This document shows, piece after piece, positions 11,851 through 24,097 of a DNA stretch of 64,000 nt. The DNA comes from Charina bottae (taxonomy: Eukaryota > Chordata > Lepidosauria > Squamata > Charinaidae). Numbering within the stretch: the first letter of the stretch is position 1; every line of letters begins with the position of its first letter. The stretch is from the NCBI GenBank assembly GCA_023362775.1, contig JALMGJ010000005.1, positions 68,345,463 to 68,409,462 of the forward strand, in the 5' to 3' direction. The position numbers were made by a program, and so were the translations under genes. The notes under the pieces are model-generated. The model was not told where the DNA came from and did not search any database. It was given only the letters and a program-made list of their open reading frames with translations.

Positions 11851-12634
11851 ATTCAGTTTAGGGAACAGAAAGAAGAACTGAAACCAATTTTCTACTGAAA
11901 TGGCTGTACCTGGACCAAAATAAATGCAAGAACTCTTTTGTACTTACTTTTTGTACCTGCAATGTGTTCTTTATGCTTGGGTGGGCTAAAAGTGTAAGAA
12001 TAAGAACCTGAATCTCTCTAACGTGCTCACAGGCTGTGTTTTTAACCAATATTCCTTTTTCTATGCATGAGTTTACACAACATTAAGCTCTGCTCCATTC
12101 ACTGGTTCTAACTGGCCACTGAATGATCTTCAGGGAAAATGTATCATTCAGAAGAATACAACTACTATGGCTATGGGAAACTAATTCAAATATTTCTTGA
12201 TCACCATTACTTCCTAGGTCCCAGGGCACGAAGCTGTTTTGCTGATCTAAGTGAACATAATTTTATGCTTCTCCATAGGTATTTCAATTTGTGAAAAAGA
12301 ACCCAGTGTTCTTTTCTTGATGGATTTTCTCCAAAGACATCATATTTTCCTAGCGTCATACAGGAGCGAAAAGGCTGAACTGGGCAAATCTCATGAGGAA
12401 TATATTCCCTTAGAGCCTTGGGGTAAAAGAGCTGAGTGGGAGAAATTATATATTCCCCCCATATTGAATCTCCCCTTTTCTGCTCTCTATTAAACACACA
12501 TCTGCTGAAAATGTCTAATAAATTCAACTCTGAATAAGGAATTTAAAAGAAAACCACATAAAATGTTAAACATATACATTTTTTTTGCCATAAGAATTCA
12601 ACTGAACATCAGGGCTTCCTTCTTTTGTTTGCTA

Positions 12635-13068
12635 TAGGTAGTCCTCGTTTAACAACCACTTGTTCAGCAACCATTCAAAATTATGACAGCACTGAAGGAG
12701 GGGGACTTACGACCGGTTTTCGAAGTTGTGGCTGTCGTGGTGTCCCCACAATCATGTGATCACAATTCAGACGCTTGGCAACCGGCTTGCAGTTATGACG
12801 TCAGAGCATCACATAGTCACATGATCGCCATTCGTGACCTTCACTGCTGGCTTCCAACAAGCAAAGTCAATAGGGAAGCTGGCAGGAGGTTGCAAATGGT
12901 GATCATGTGACTGCAGGATGCTGCGACCGTGTGGGACGTTGCGAGGATTCTCCTAACGACAGCAACTTAGACTGCCAAAACTGCTGTCGTAAGTCGACAC
13001 GGTCATGTGACGTTGTGCTTTATGACAGTTCCTGGTCCCAATTACCATTTGTAAGTGAGGTCTACCTG
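12635..13068. mobile_element. Tigger-like MITE, copy 2 (434 bp)
   Basis: Ends (T/C)AGGTAGTCCTCGTTTAAC and, reversed, CAGGTAGACCTCACTTAC, flanked by TA on both sides. The interior shares TTCCAACAAGCAAAGTCAAT and ATCATGTGACTGCAGG words with the copies at 49.8 and 62.6 kb. Confidence 0.75.
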
Positions 13069-13644
13069 TATTTGCAACAGATGGCATATATACTATACTC
13101 CTTATCTCATTTGTATAACTTGATTGCAAATATGGATTTGATCGGAAAGAATGCAAATACGTTTGTGCATACATGTGCAGGTTGGAAAGAATGCAACTGA
13201 CCACATTATCTCAGACCCCACTGTTGAGAGGTCTTGGGTAGAGGGAAGGATCATTTTCTTTTTTCTGGAATGTATAGATTATATTGAAACTCCTAAATTG
13301 CTACTGTTGTAAGCTATGATGTGTTTGGATGAGATGAAGTCTGCTAACCAGTTAATCAAAATAACTTACTACTAGCTTGTACTAGCTGATACTTTTCACC
13401 CAATTCCAAAATGTAGTTATAATCAATAATGAGAAAAATTCTGTGAAATTTGCACTACATTTGCTACATAGATCTAATACAGTATAACAAAACTAAGGAG
13501 CTAAGAAAACATGTAACTTTTTCACTAATATGCATGTTCAAAATAAAAAATAAACCTATTAGAAACTGTGATTGTTTTGGATATTGACAATGGCATGAAG
13601 GTACAAGCTCAGAATTTCAGTGAAACTGAAGAATATGTACTTAC

Positions 13645-13703
13645 TGTTTTCATACTTCTTCTTGGTTCATTTTTTGGTTTTGCATTCTTTTTTCCCTCAC
13701 TTT
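13645..13703 (-). CDS. CFAP46: CFAP46-like exon 19 (basic insert)
   Basis: 59 bp. It completes a Glu codon, then 19 codons of basic, disordered sequence (SEGKKNAKPKNEPRRSMKT), phase 0 at its end. The donor is a consensus GTAAGT and the acceptor GCTTATAG. It is an insert inside the CHAT-like domain. Confidence 0.75.
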
Positions 13704-14499
13704 CTATAAGCATTAAAAGCACCATGTAAATAAAACAAGATGTGTTTCTCTATAGCAGCATGCATGTTCTTTATTCTTGTACATCAACAGCGCTCTTAGG
13801 TAATACTAATTAAGCAATAAATAATTAAGTTATTGACTTGTTTATCCATTTAACTTCACATAGATACTGTATTTCTTTGGGTTTTTTTAAAGCTTAGGTA
13901 CAATTCTGGGCTTCTTTATCTTAAGATGGGTCTCTTGACTAAGGAATCTAAAAAGTTTGGGAAACCATCCAGATAAATACAAAGTTCATATTGCTGCCTT
14001 GGTTCCCTTACCTCCTTTTGAGACTTAGCACATACCTTTTTAGCACTGCTTCATAGATTGACTACATTTTCTACCAGCATCAGAAGAAACCAAGATCTGA
14101 AATGCTGTTAGCCTTATTTAGGTAGTATATCCTTACAGAATATGTAAATATCTGAAAAGTGTATGAGACATGAAAGAGACCCGTGCATATAAGTGTGTCT
14201 CTCAGTTCTTGACTTCTCTTTGCTGAGCAGTGATTTGAAGGGAGCTTCTCCTCATGCTGTGAGTTCTACTTATATAAAAGTGAATCTCTTTTCAGACCTC
14301 GCTGCTCAATCCAGCCTTGCTGGGAAGTGGGAAGGCAAAGCTGAGACACCTAAATCAGGCCAGTATGCACAAACCTAATCACACAAATTAACACAACTGG
14401 TTGTGCAGAAAGACTTGAATAAGGTTTCTGTACTACCGTAATTAAACAACCACAAGAAGCTTTGATTATATTTTCAAATGTTTGTCAACATAGCTGTAC
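13704..14499. other. intron 18, nothing recognised
   Basis: No repeat with definable ends and no coding signal seen between exons 19 and 18. Confidence 0.35.
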
Positions 14500-14661
14500 C
14501 TCCTTCATCTTTATGCAACCGATTGTAGACCATTTGGAGAGAAAAATCTCTGGACAGAGAACTTATTGCATCATCTTGAAAAATAGCTAGAGCTTCCAAA
14601 GGTAATTCCATAAGATTTTTATCTACCAATAGTATCACACATTCTCCTATATCTTCAATAC
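14500..14661 (-). CDS. CFAP46: CFAP46-like exon 18, start of CHAT-like domain
   Basis: 162 bp. It encodes GECVILLVDKNLMELPLEAL, then AIFQDDAISSLSRDFSLQMV. The pattern strand - D-x2-L-x2-LP-(L/F)-E-A-L - later (V/I)-S-R-x-(F/Y)-(S/A)-L matches the beginning of CHAT domains (typically L-P-D-G-x-L-x2-L-P-F-E-A-L). The donor is G|GTACAG and the acceptor TTTTCATCAG. Confidence 0.85.
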
Positions 14662-15070
14662 CTGATGAAAACAGGAAAAATGAGGTCAACCACTAATATA
14701 CACAAAGGCATTAAGAATAAAATCTCTTCTGATATTTCCTCTTCTGTTCAAATGAACTAACTTTGTTCTCATCCCTAATTTTTTAACCCTGTCTAATAAG
14801 CTCTGGGGATATAGTATATCTTAAAAGCTACAAAACCCTTTGTTTGGAGAGGATCAATAACAAATACTAAATTAACTATGTGGCAACATTTCCTTACCCA
14901 CCTACAGTAAATATAATGACTACATTCAGAAACAATAGCAAACAATTTTTGTTTTATTTTTATGAGCATTATCAGATTTGAACACATAACCTGACTTGCA
15001 GTCTCTTCTGTCTTCACATTAATAAAGTGATTAGAAGCACATGTTCCTGATCTGAAGCAACCCCATAGTG

Positions 15071-15332
15071 CAGAGCTTTCCAAACTGTGTGTCGTGACAC
15101 AAAAATGTGTTGCCACACAGAGTCTGGTGTGTCGCCACACAACCTGGAAGCGCTGATCATCATCAGTGCTTCCGGGTTTTCCCGCGGCGACACACCAACT
15201 GCAGCGCGCAAAACCCGAAAGCAGCAGCAGCGCTTCCGGGTTTTTGTGTGCTGCCGCACTTCCGGGTTTTCCCGCGGCGACACACCAACGCCGGTTGGTG
15301 TGTCGCCGCGGGAAAAACTTTGGAAAGCCCTG
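15071..15332. mobile_element. hAT MITE, family A, copy 1 (262 bp)
   Basis: Imperfect terminal inverted repeats CAGAGCTTTCCAAAC / CAGGGCTTTCCAAAG, flanked by the perfect 8-bp duplication CCATAGTG (15,063-15,070 and 15,333-15,340). Inside are repeated TTCCGGGTTTT(T/C) and GTGTGTCGCC(G/A)C words, several as inverted copies. No coding capacity. Confidence 0.9.
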
Positions 15333-15668
15333 CCATAGTGTTTTGTTTTGTTCAAACTTGTAATTGTCTGAAAACTGGGATTAAAACACCCTTAAGAGAG
15401 AGTTAATTTCTATGAACCAGAATTTTGGCTAGGACAAAAAGTAGGAATAATGTTTCTAATCTCTTTTCTTTTTACACAGATGAGTACAAAAGGACAGTAA
15501 GGATAATGAGCCTGTGGCTGCTCTTTTAAACCAAATTTCAGCCACTGAATGGTACCAAAAGAATCAATCCTAAGAAATGCAAACTGTAAATAACATGCAA
15601 ATCTGAAAATGCAATCATTTTTATTCAAATGTAAGTGTTCTATATATGCTTTGAAGCTTAAGATATAC

Positions 15669-15814
15669 CTTGATTTAATAGGTTTTTCTCCTTAGTTTTA
15701 GTTTTCCCTGTCTCATTTGGTTTGGTTTTCCCTGAATCATCTGCCTTAGTTTTTCCTGGACTGCTTTTTCTGTTTTTTCCTGAGTCAGCTGGAGACACTA
15801 TTGGACTTTGGCGT
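15669..15814 (-). CDS. CFAP46: CFAP46-like exon 17 (GKTK-rich linker)
   Basis: 146 bp, entering with one base and leaving one. It encodes a Lys/Ser/Thr-rich stretch in which a (S/P/T)GK(T/N) unit recurs about four times at 7-12-residue spacing; no hydrophobic core. The acceptor is TTATCTCCTCAG and the donor GTATATC. It probably links the TPR solenoid to the C-terminal domain. Confidence 0.8.
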
Positions 15815-15839
15815 CTGAGGAGATAAAAACAGCAGAACA

Positions 15840-17522
15840 GATTTTTACAATATTACAGAGGACAGAATCCCTTTTTGAGTCCCTGGATCTCACTGCAGGA
15901 CTGCTGTTGGAATACCCTCAGCTATTAATGCTGAGGAACTTCAGTCTCAGTGCTCTGCAGAGAGTTCTGGGAAGGCTCAGGACTTCATAGCCACCATGGC
16001 AATTATGTCCTGGTGTAGCAATATTCTGGAACATACTTGTTTAAGTTTAATGGTGTGCGCCCATTTTCCTCTGTGCCCTAATGTAGAAAATCTCTTTTTA
16101 AAACTAAGATTCTTTTACAATAACTTTACATTTTCCATTCTCTTTTTCCTTAGAGAATGGCTGTTTCCTTGGCTGTTTCTTATTTTGTGGTACAGTATAG
16201 CTCAGGTCAGGCTATCATCTATCTCTGAGATGATGTGACCAACTTTCAAGGCTAGCCTCCTATAAGTGGGAGGGTTTTAATACTGTTTGAAATATTTACT
16301 TGGTAGCTGATAAGTAAGTTAAGCAACAGATGGTTAGTAAGTAGTACACCATGTTAATTTTGCAAGTGTTCTCAGAGATGAATGTCAGAGTAGGCAGATG
16401 CTGTGTAACCACTGGGTTCCAGGATTCATCTGCTATTATCTGTGTGCGCGTGAGGGGGTGGTCCCAGCAGCAAAAGAGACTTGGTTTTTTTTTAAATTCT
16501 GTATCTCTTTTAATACATTCCTTAACTAAGAACTGTTATTGTTACTTTGGCGAATTTATTACATCACTTTAGCATTCACCTCATCCCTGTGTTCATTGCC
16601 TTTGAACACCAGAATCCAATGGCAAAACAGTTTGCCCCAGAAATAAGAAGAGCTTGCATTCAAGCCTACACTGAGGCAATAGGGGAAGTGAAGCATCAGT
16701 ATTTTCTGCCATTAATGCATCAGTGGAATATCCTCCAGCAACTTAGGGTTGCTTAGGGTGATCTGTTTTCTTTTAGAAAGGATGGGTAGGGAGATCCCAG
16801 AAGATGCTGTGAGATATTTACACAACATTTTGCTGATAAAATTGGCCTTATTCACTCATGTCTGGACTCCACAGGGGGAAGGTACCTGAAAAAACGACTC
16901 TTGTAACATCTTGCCATGTTATTCGGGATTTGTTTTGGCATGCCAATTCAGGGGAAGACGACAGGGAGTTGCATAGCATGAACTCTGCTATCTGTGTGCT
17001 ACATCGATGCCCAACCTGCTCCTCCTTCTGGCTGAACAGCTGAATACTGGTAGTGGTAAATGCCTTTTTCAGGGAAGAGGTGATACCAACCATCTTGAAG
17101 GAGGTGGTGGTACACAACATTCTGAAGACACCTTTTCTGGATCTGGTTGTTTTTGATAGCTATCACCCACTAGCCCACCTTCTCCTTTTAAGGAAAGGTC
17201 ATTGAGAAGATGCTGGAACTTCAACTGCACAATGGGTTAATTAGCTCCTTTTCAGTCAGGGTTCACATCTGGGCATGAGACAAAATCACACTGGTTGCTC
17301 TATTGCATGATCTTCATCAGGTCCTGGATAAGGGAAGTGCACACTCTTGGTTTCCTTAGACCTCTTGATGGCTTTTAATAGTCTTGAGTATGGTATCCTT
17401 CTGGATCACCTGAGAGGGCTGGGAGTGGGGGGTTGTGGGAATATGCCACACATTTCTGAGTGGGAGGTTCCAATCAATGGGATTGAGGGGGTAGAAGTTG
17501 GCTCCTATGTTAAGTGCCTCAG

Positions 17523-17577
<55 letters not shown>

Positions 17578-17720
17578 AACACACCTATTTTTCAGTATCT
17601 AAATGAAGCTGCTGGGGGAGGTAACTCATGCCATTAGTAACTCAAGGACAGACTACAGCAATGTGCTCTATATGCACATTGTGCTACTTTTGTGTATGTG
17701 GATGCTAGCTTGGAATGATG
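15840..17720 (+). pseudogene. degraded L2-like LINE copy
   Basis: Plus-strand remnants in the right order: an endonuclease part (LLLEYPQLLMLRNFSLSALQ near 15,894-15,954), a connector piece (16.6-16.75 kb), and RT pieces (LLMAFNSLEYGILLDHLRGL near 17.36-17.42 kb). Deletions and stops are frequent, so it is an old copy. It begins just upstream of exon 17. Confidence 0.6.
17528..17574. repeat. (CT)n microsatellite
   Basis: About 23 perfect CT units inside the degraded LINE; GA-rich on the sense strand of the host gene. Confidence 0.95.
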
Positions 17721-17929
17721 TGGCTCCATGCTGGGTGGGTGAGAGCGACCAGGCAGGGGGGCGCTTGTGGTTGTTGGGGATATGAGTGGGGGTGGGTGAT
17801 GACCTACAGGTGCTGAGAGCTAGTGCTGTAGCACCTGTTGGGTTTTCACTTTGCCCCTTGGTTGTGCATATTCTGTATGTAGGCTGTTTGGAGGGGGGTT
17901 CTCTTTAGATCGAAAGGGGAGGTTCAAGG

Positions 17930-20279
17930 ATGGGGGATAGAGAGACTTGTGGGGTGGATAGGATGGGGGAGCAGATCTTGGTGGTGTCGGGTATGGGGAA
18001 ATATGGTGGGAGATGGGGGGGTCGTTTTCAGGGAACGCGACCTCGATGCCTCATACCCATCTTGCATTCCACCCCCCTGAGCTCAACCCAATGGCCTGTT
18101 CAGCAGATCTACAATTGCCCGGGTTTTAGGCTGCTGCTTCTGAATGCCAAATCAGTCTGCAATAAAGCTCCTCTTATTGCTGATCTTATCATCGCAGAGA
18201 AGGCTGATCTGGCATGTGTCACCGAAACATGGCTGGGGCCGGGGGGGAGTGTTCCTCTCTCTGAAATGTGCCCAGCCGGCTTTTGAGTGTAGCACCAGCC
18301 TAGACTGCAGGGCAGGGGAGGAGGTGTTGCTGCTGTCATCCGAGAATCTCTGGTGGCTACCAGGGGTACCGCTCCACAAGTGCCCGGTTGTGAGACCCTT
18401 TTTCTTAGGTTGGGCTCTAGGGATCAGTTGGGATTGCTGCTGCTGTACCAGCCTCCCTGCTGCTTAGCAGCCTCCCTGCCCGAGCTCCTTGACCTCACCG
18501 CAGGGTTGGCGGTGGAGTTTCCCAGGCTTATGGTTCTGGGAGACTTCAACCTGCCTTCCCTAGGAGTGGGATCAGAGGTAGCTCGGGAGTTCATGGAAAC
18601 CATGACTTCCATGGGCCTGTCCCAAGTCATCCAGGGCCCAACTAGGAATAGTGGTCACACTCCTGATTTGGTGTTCTTGTCAGAGCGTTGCTTATGGGAT
18701 TTGGAACTGGTGGACCTATCTTTGGTCCCCCTGTCATGGTCAGATCATGCCCTGGTGGCTAAGAGCTTCTCCAGGGCCACACCCCTCCGCATGGAGGCAG
18801 GACCTATTAGATTGGTCCACCCCCGGCGACTGATGGACCCAGTTGGGTTCCAGAGGGAACTAGGGGTTATAACTGAGGATCTGCTGCATAGTCCTGCTGA
18901 GACCTTGGTTGCCACCTGGAATAGGAGGGTGACTGAGGCTCTAGACAGGCTTGCACCCATGCGACCTCTCCTGACCCGTGGACCTCATAGGGCCCCGTGG
19001 TATACGGAGGAACTGAGAGGAATGAAATGGATCAAGAGACGTCTAGAGCGTCAGTGGTGGAAGACGAAGAACAAATCTGACCGAACACGGGTAAGAGCTG
19101 CTATTAAAGCCTACCTCGTGGCGATTCGTGCGGTGACGAGGCAATACGTCTCCGCACGAATTGCATCTGCAGATAATCACCCAGTGGCCCTTTTTAAGGT
19201 AACCCATCTCCTTCTGGGTAAGGAGGATTTGGGGGTATACCTGCAGGGGTGCGCTGAGGAATTTGTGGATTTTCTGACAGATAAAATCACTCAGATTTGT
19301 TCCCAGTTGGATGCCAGCGTGGATAATGGTCTGGTGGAGATGCCTGAGGTAGGTTCTTGCCCAGTTATCTGGGAATACTTTAACCCTGTTGCTTCTGAGG
19401 AAGTGGACAGGATCCTAGGGACTGTGAGCTCGGCTACCTGTGTGTTGGATCCATGTCCCTCCTGGCTAGTAAAAGCCTCCCGGGAGGTGACGTATGGGTG
19501 GGTACTGGCAGTGATTAATGCATCTCTGGAGGAGGGGGTTGTGCCCCAGCCTTTTAACGAGGCTGTGGTTTGCCCCCTCAAGAAGCCATTGCTGAATCCC
19601 ACCCTGATGGACAGTTTTTGTCCTGTCTCCAACCTCCCCTTTTTGGGGAAGGTTGTGGAGAAGGTGGTCATGCTGCAGCTCCAGAGGATCCTGGATGAAA
19701 CGGATTATCTGGACCCCTTTCAGTCAGTATTCAGGCCTGGATATGGGATGGAAATGGCATTGGTCGCGCTTTTCGATGATCTCTGGCAGGAGTGGGATGG
19801 AGGGTGTGCGACCATCCTGGCTCTACTTGACCTCTTGGCAGCTTTCGATACCATCGACCATGGTATCCTTCTGGAGCTGCTTCGGGGGTTGGGGGTGGGG
19901 GGCACTGTGTTGTCCTGGTTTAAATCCTTCCTCCAGGGCCGTTTCCAGTCAGTGTTGATCGGGGGCAAGAGGTCCCGCCCTCGGTCCCTGCTTTGTGGGG
20001 TGCCGCAGGGGTCAGTGCTCTCTCCACTCCCGTTTAACATCTACATGAAGCTGCTGGGTGAGATCATCCGTCACCATGGGGTGATATATCATCAGTATGC
20101 TGATGATACTCAGTTGCACATCTCTGCCCATGGTAAGTTAATCGATGCCATGACCGCCCTCTCCCGGTGCCTGGAGGCTGTTGAGGTCTGGATGGGGAGC
20201 AACAGGTTGAAGTTGAACCCTGGCAAGATGGAATGGCTGTGGGTTTGGGGCTCTTTGGTTTCCAGAGAATTACCATCTT
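17930..20279 (+). mobile_element. L2-like LINE copy, 5' section (endonuclease and RT)
   Basis: A G-rich leader is followed by the endonuclease start (LLLLNAKSVCNKAPLIADLI at about 18,124-18,183), a frameshift, then 642 open codons (18,353-20,281). These carry VLGDFNLPS (endonuclease), [43 protein letters not shown] and YADDTQL (YADD at 20,096-20,107). The frame ends where a foreign element enters at 20,280; the remainder resumes at 21,837. The endonuclease plus RT belongs to the CR1/L2 group. One frameshift and the interruption make it inactive. Confidence 0.85.
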
Positions 20280-21104
20280 GAGATCGGCCTCAGAAGATTA
20301 TTGGCCAGACTAGCTGCTTATTGTGAAATGGAAAAATTGAAGATAAACTACAATAAAACTAAAGTAGTAGTTTTTGGCAAAAGTAATATTAAACATAGAT
20401 GGACAATTAATGCCCAACTAATAGAGCAATGTCCCTCTTTTAAATACCTGGGCATCACCTTTCATGAGTCCCTTTCGTGGAAAATACATTTATCTAATGC
20501 TTTGGCAACTGCTCAGCGAACAGTAGGTGCCATTTTGAAATTTTTCTATTCTAATGGAGGGCAATTGGTAGTCCCTGTACTTAAAATATTCCAAGGCAAG
20601 GTGATAGCCCAGATGCTTTATGGGTCTGAGATTTGGGGGTGGGATGAGAAGGTCATTGCCCAATTGGAAATAGTCCAAAATAACTTTTTAAGGAAGAACT
20701 TAGGCCTCCCCCAGGGCACCCCTGCTGCCTATTTAAGGATGGAGGTAGGACTACCTTCCATCACTGTTAGAATACACCTTGCATTGTTGGGCCACTATAA
20801 GAAATTAGAAAGCCTTCAAGAATCCCATCTCGCCAAACTTTGTTTTATCCATTATACAGCTTTATCCATTATCCATTATACAGCTTATCCATTATACATT
20901 ATCCTGGGGTTGGCTGGCCCCGTAACAATAAGACCTATGCTACGGTCTCCAATCCATCTTGGATTCTATTTTATTTTATTTTATATTTGGATTTATTTTT
21001 ATACATTTTCTACTTTGTATGGTTTTAAATATTTTAAATTTTTAAGTCTTAATTATTGTAACCCGCCCAGAGTCCCTTGTATGGGAGATGGGCGGGGAAT
21101 AAAA

Positions 21105-21147
<43 letters not shown>

Positions 21148-21825
21148 AATGTATTCCCTACCATCTTTGGGAGAACTCAGAACTTGGAATAGAGAAAACA
21201 TTAGAGATTCGCTTTTTGAAAGGGATGCCAATAAAGATGCAATTACAGTACAATCATCCAAATTTTCATCCTGGTACTATCATTATAAAAAACATAGAAG
21301 ACTCTCCCAGTACCTGGTTAACATAACCAGTGCGCCACTGAGAAGGGCTTTAACATCCCTTCGCCTGCAGACCATGCCCTCCGCATATCTCGAAGGGATA
21401 TTTCGTAAGCTCCCTGTCGAACAACGCCTCTGTCCTTGTGGTGTTGGTCAAGTGGAGGATGTTATCCATTATGTCCTCCACTGCCCCATTTATAACGAGA
21501 TCAGGGCTAAATTATTAATGACTGATGAACTCAAGGGCTCTGATGTTGAAAAACTGATTTATCTTCTTGCAGATGTGTTCCCAACTGTTAGCAACCAAGT
21601 TGCTACTTTTGCTCTACTCTCACTTAAACTTAGGAAGAAATATTTAAGCTCTTAGTTGTAGCTCTGGCTCTGTTTTGCTGTAACCTTTTTCTTATATATT
21701 TAATGCTTCTTTTATTATTTTATTTTATAATTTCATTTTATTGTTTAATGTCATTATATTTTATTGTATTTTATTGCATTCTTATGTTATGACCTGTGGT
21801 TACAACAATAAACTTTACTATTACT
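20280..21825 (+). mobile_element. R4-like non-LTR retrotransposon inserted in the L2-like copy
   Basis: A 5'-truncated element with an RT-thumb/linker segment (NYNKTKVVVFGK, FKYLGITFHESLSWKIHLS, LYGSEIWGWDEKVIAQLEIV, NNFLRKNLGLPQGTPAAYLR) and, after an internal insertion, a CCHC-type finger (CPCG...HYVLHCPIYNEIR at about 21,438-21,500). It ends in AATAAACTTTACTATTACT. It is flanked by the 11-bp duplication ATTACCATCTT at 20,269-20,279 and 21,826-21,836. The order resembles R4/Dong-type elements, but no endonuclease signature was confirmed, so the clade is uncertain. Confidence 0.75.
20898..21148 (+). mobile_element. L2-like 3' tail nested in the R4-like element
   Basis: It starts with GGGGTTGGCTGGCCCC, corresponding to the C-terminal end of the L2-like ORF2, and ends in the dyad CCGCCCAGAGTCCCTTGTAT...GGGCGGG and (AAAT)n of about eleven units. 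It interrupts the R4-like frame between the thumb and the finger. The left side has a locally repeated TTATCCATTATACAGC (20,844-20,902). Confidence 0.75.
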
Positions 21826-21836
21826 ATTACCATCTT

Positions 21837-22660
21837 TGGTCTTGGATGGGGTTGCACGGCCCCAGACAGACCGTGTGTGTAACCTGGGGGTTCTCCTGGA
21901 CTCATGACTCCTGCTCGGAGAGCAGGTGGCAGTCGTGGCCAGGAGAGCCTTTGCACAACTACGTGTTGTGCGCCAGCTACGCCCATTCCTGGACCAACAG
22001 GCTCTTCTCACAGTCACCCACACCCTAGTCACCTCCCGTTTGGACTACTGTAATGCACTCTACATGGGGCTGCCCTTGAAAAGTATCTGGGAGCTTAATT
22101 TGGTTCAAAATGCAGCAGCCCGCATAGTTTTGCACAAACCTAGACTTGTGCATGTGTCACCTCTCTTGCGGGAGCTGCATTGGTTGCTGATTTCCTTCTG
22201 GGTCGAATTCAAGGTGATGGTTATCACCTTTAAAGCCCTACATGGCTTGGGGCCAGGTTATTTGCAGGACCGCCTTTCCCCAGTCACATCTACCCAGCCC
22301 ACCAGAGCGGGGAGGCAGGGCATGTTGCGGGTCCCTTCAGTCAGGGAGGTACATCTAGTGGGACCAAGGAAAAGGGCCTTCTCTGTAGTGGCTCCCTCCC
22401 TTTGGAACATCATTCCCCCAGATATAAGATTGCCCCCCTCCTTGCTCATATTCTGGAAGTCCCTGAAGATGTGGTTCTGTCAACCGGCCTGGGGACTCCA
22501 AGCTGCTTCGGAGCCAATCAAGTGGCTGGTATGAATGTCTTTGCTGCCGCTGGGGGGGGTATTTATTGTGTTGTTATGGTTTTTAATTCTGTAAGCCGCC
22601 CAGAGTCACCGTGTGTGAGTTGGGCGGCCTTATAAATCTGTTTAATAAATAAATAATAAA
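21837..22660 (+). mobile_element. L2-like LINE copy, 3' section (resumes after the insertion)
   Basis: It continues the copy broken at 20,279: NLGVLLDS, LRVVRQLRPFL, SRLDYCNALYMGLPLKSI, ALHGLGPGYLQDRL, then the terminal dyad GCCGCCCAGAGTC...TTGGGCGGC and (TAAA)n ending near 22,660. Confidence 0.85.
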
Positions 22661-22771
22661 TGAAAATGTTCCTTAGCATTTATGTATTTTATTGCTATTT
22701 TAATGAATTTTACTGTTATTTTGGGTATTGTAAACCACCAGGATAAACATACAAACATACACACTAGTTAC

Positions 22772-22884
22772 CTCAGTTCAGAGAGATGAAGCTGTGACAG
22801 TACAGGCTTCAGATATTCTTCCATCTCTGACAATATCTTTTGAAACATAAATGCTAAATCTGGTTCGTCTTCATCTTCTACATT
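22772..22884 (-). CDS. CFAP46: CFAP46-like exon 16
   Basis: 113 bp, 37 codons plus two bases. Acidic start (NVEDEDEPDLAFMF), then QKILSEMEEYLKPVLSQLHL. The acceptor is TTATGTCACAG and the donor GTAACTAG. The intron after it holds about 7 kb of nested LINEs. Confidence 0.85.
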
Positions 22885-22899
22885 CTGTGACATAATATT

Positions 22900-23640
22900 A
22901 AGACATTTTTCAAGAATAAATGTTCAATTTAAAAGGCCTAAGAGTAAAAAAGAAAGCCCTGTTCTGTATGAAATACAAACAGAATAATTCTGTGTTTTAA
23001 GCTTTTCTCTTGCTATTTTCTTTATTCAGTAAAAATAAAATATGCATGCATGGCATTTGATAACCACAACTCTAAGGAATATATTAATATAATTACAGTA
23101 GCTATTCTTGTAAAATCCTTCTCTAGAATTGGTGACTTTCAATTTTAGCCTCTACTTTTAACCTACGCCTGTATATGGGGAGACCCATCTAATTATTTGC
23201 CATCTATTAATTCAGAGAAAGTGTTGTGACCACCCTTAAATCACTGGCTGCACTAACAGTGGTTGCTCCCAGAAAACATTCTTACTAATAATAGCAAAAA
23301 CTATTCTGCAAGGTATTTCAGAAATGGGTGTTCCAAGCTCTACACAAAATACATAAGTTTGAAAAGTTTTGTTCCAAGTTTCGAGCACAAACTGGCTGTT
23401 TTGATTGGTGTTGTTTTGAGTGCTCTGGTTGTTCCATGTGCTGTAATTGAACTTTTATCCTGTGTCTTACAACTAAGCTTTTAAAAAATGAAAATCACAA
23501 AACATTCAGCCTTTACAGAAACTGGAACTGTCATGTTCCAGTTGTTATTGGCTTAGATTAGATGGAGATGCTGGGTAAAAGTAAGAATAACTCAGAGGGG
23601 ACAGCCATTCTAGACCTGACTCTGCTGCTGGAGATGGAAG
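22900..23640. other. intron 15 part, mostly unrecognised
   Basis: No coding signal. From 23,263 to about 23,500 the words GTTCCAAG and GTTCCATG recur, as in the dispersed repeat near 6.1 kb. Low confidence beyond that. Confidence 0.3.
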
Positions 23641-24097
23641 ACCAGGATGCTGCAACAAATTGATCAATTGGGGCTAGAGCTAGTGTTGCTGGACATGACA
23701 TATGTCTGGCTAGCTAGTTACATCCTCTCTATCACCCACAAAAAGTTCTCCATAGCCATCTATATGAAAATTAGTGGAGGAACTGGAAGGGTATTCTGGG
23801 AAAAAGTTTGCTGGTCAAGGAGAGGGGCAGCCATATGGAAGCATGATATTTCTAAAATGCCCGTTCCTCCTATACCTGCAGTGGTGCTATCTGATGGCAA
23901 CACGATGGAGGAGGCAGTACCTGATGCTAGAAGAGTGCACTATTCTCTCAGCAAGATTAGTGAATCTTTACAGTCAGCCCACTCTCCTTTTACTAACCCA
24001 AGGGGCTAGGAATGATTGCTGGGGGAGGACGAGCTGGATCCATAGCTGCTGCTGCTGGTGACCCAGAGAAATCACCAGATAACCCTCTACCACCCAA

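Noticed and set aside
12207..12527. 106-codon minus-strand ORF
   Set aside because: It lies in intron 19, has a competing plus-strand ORF, and no recognisable domain or splice structure.
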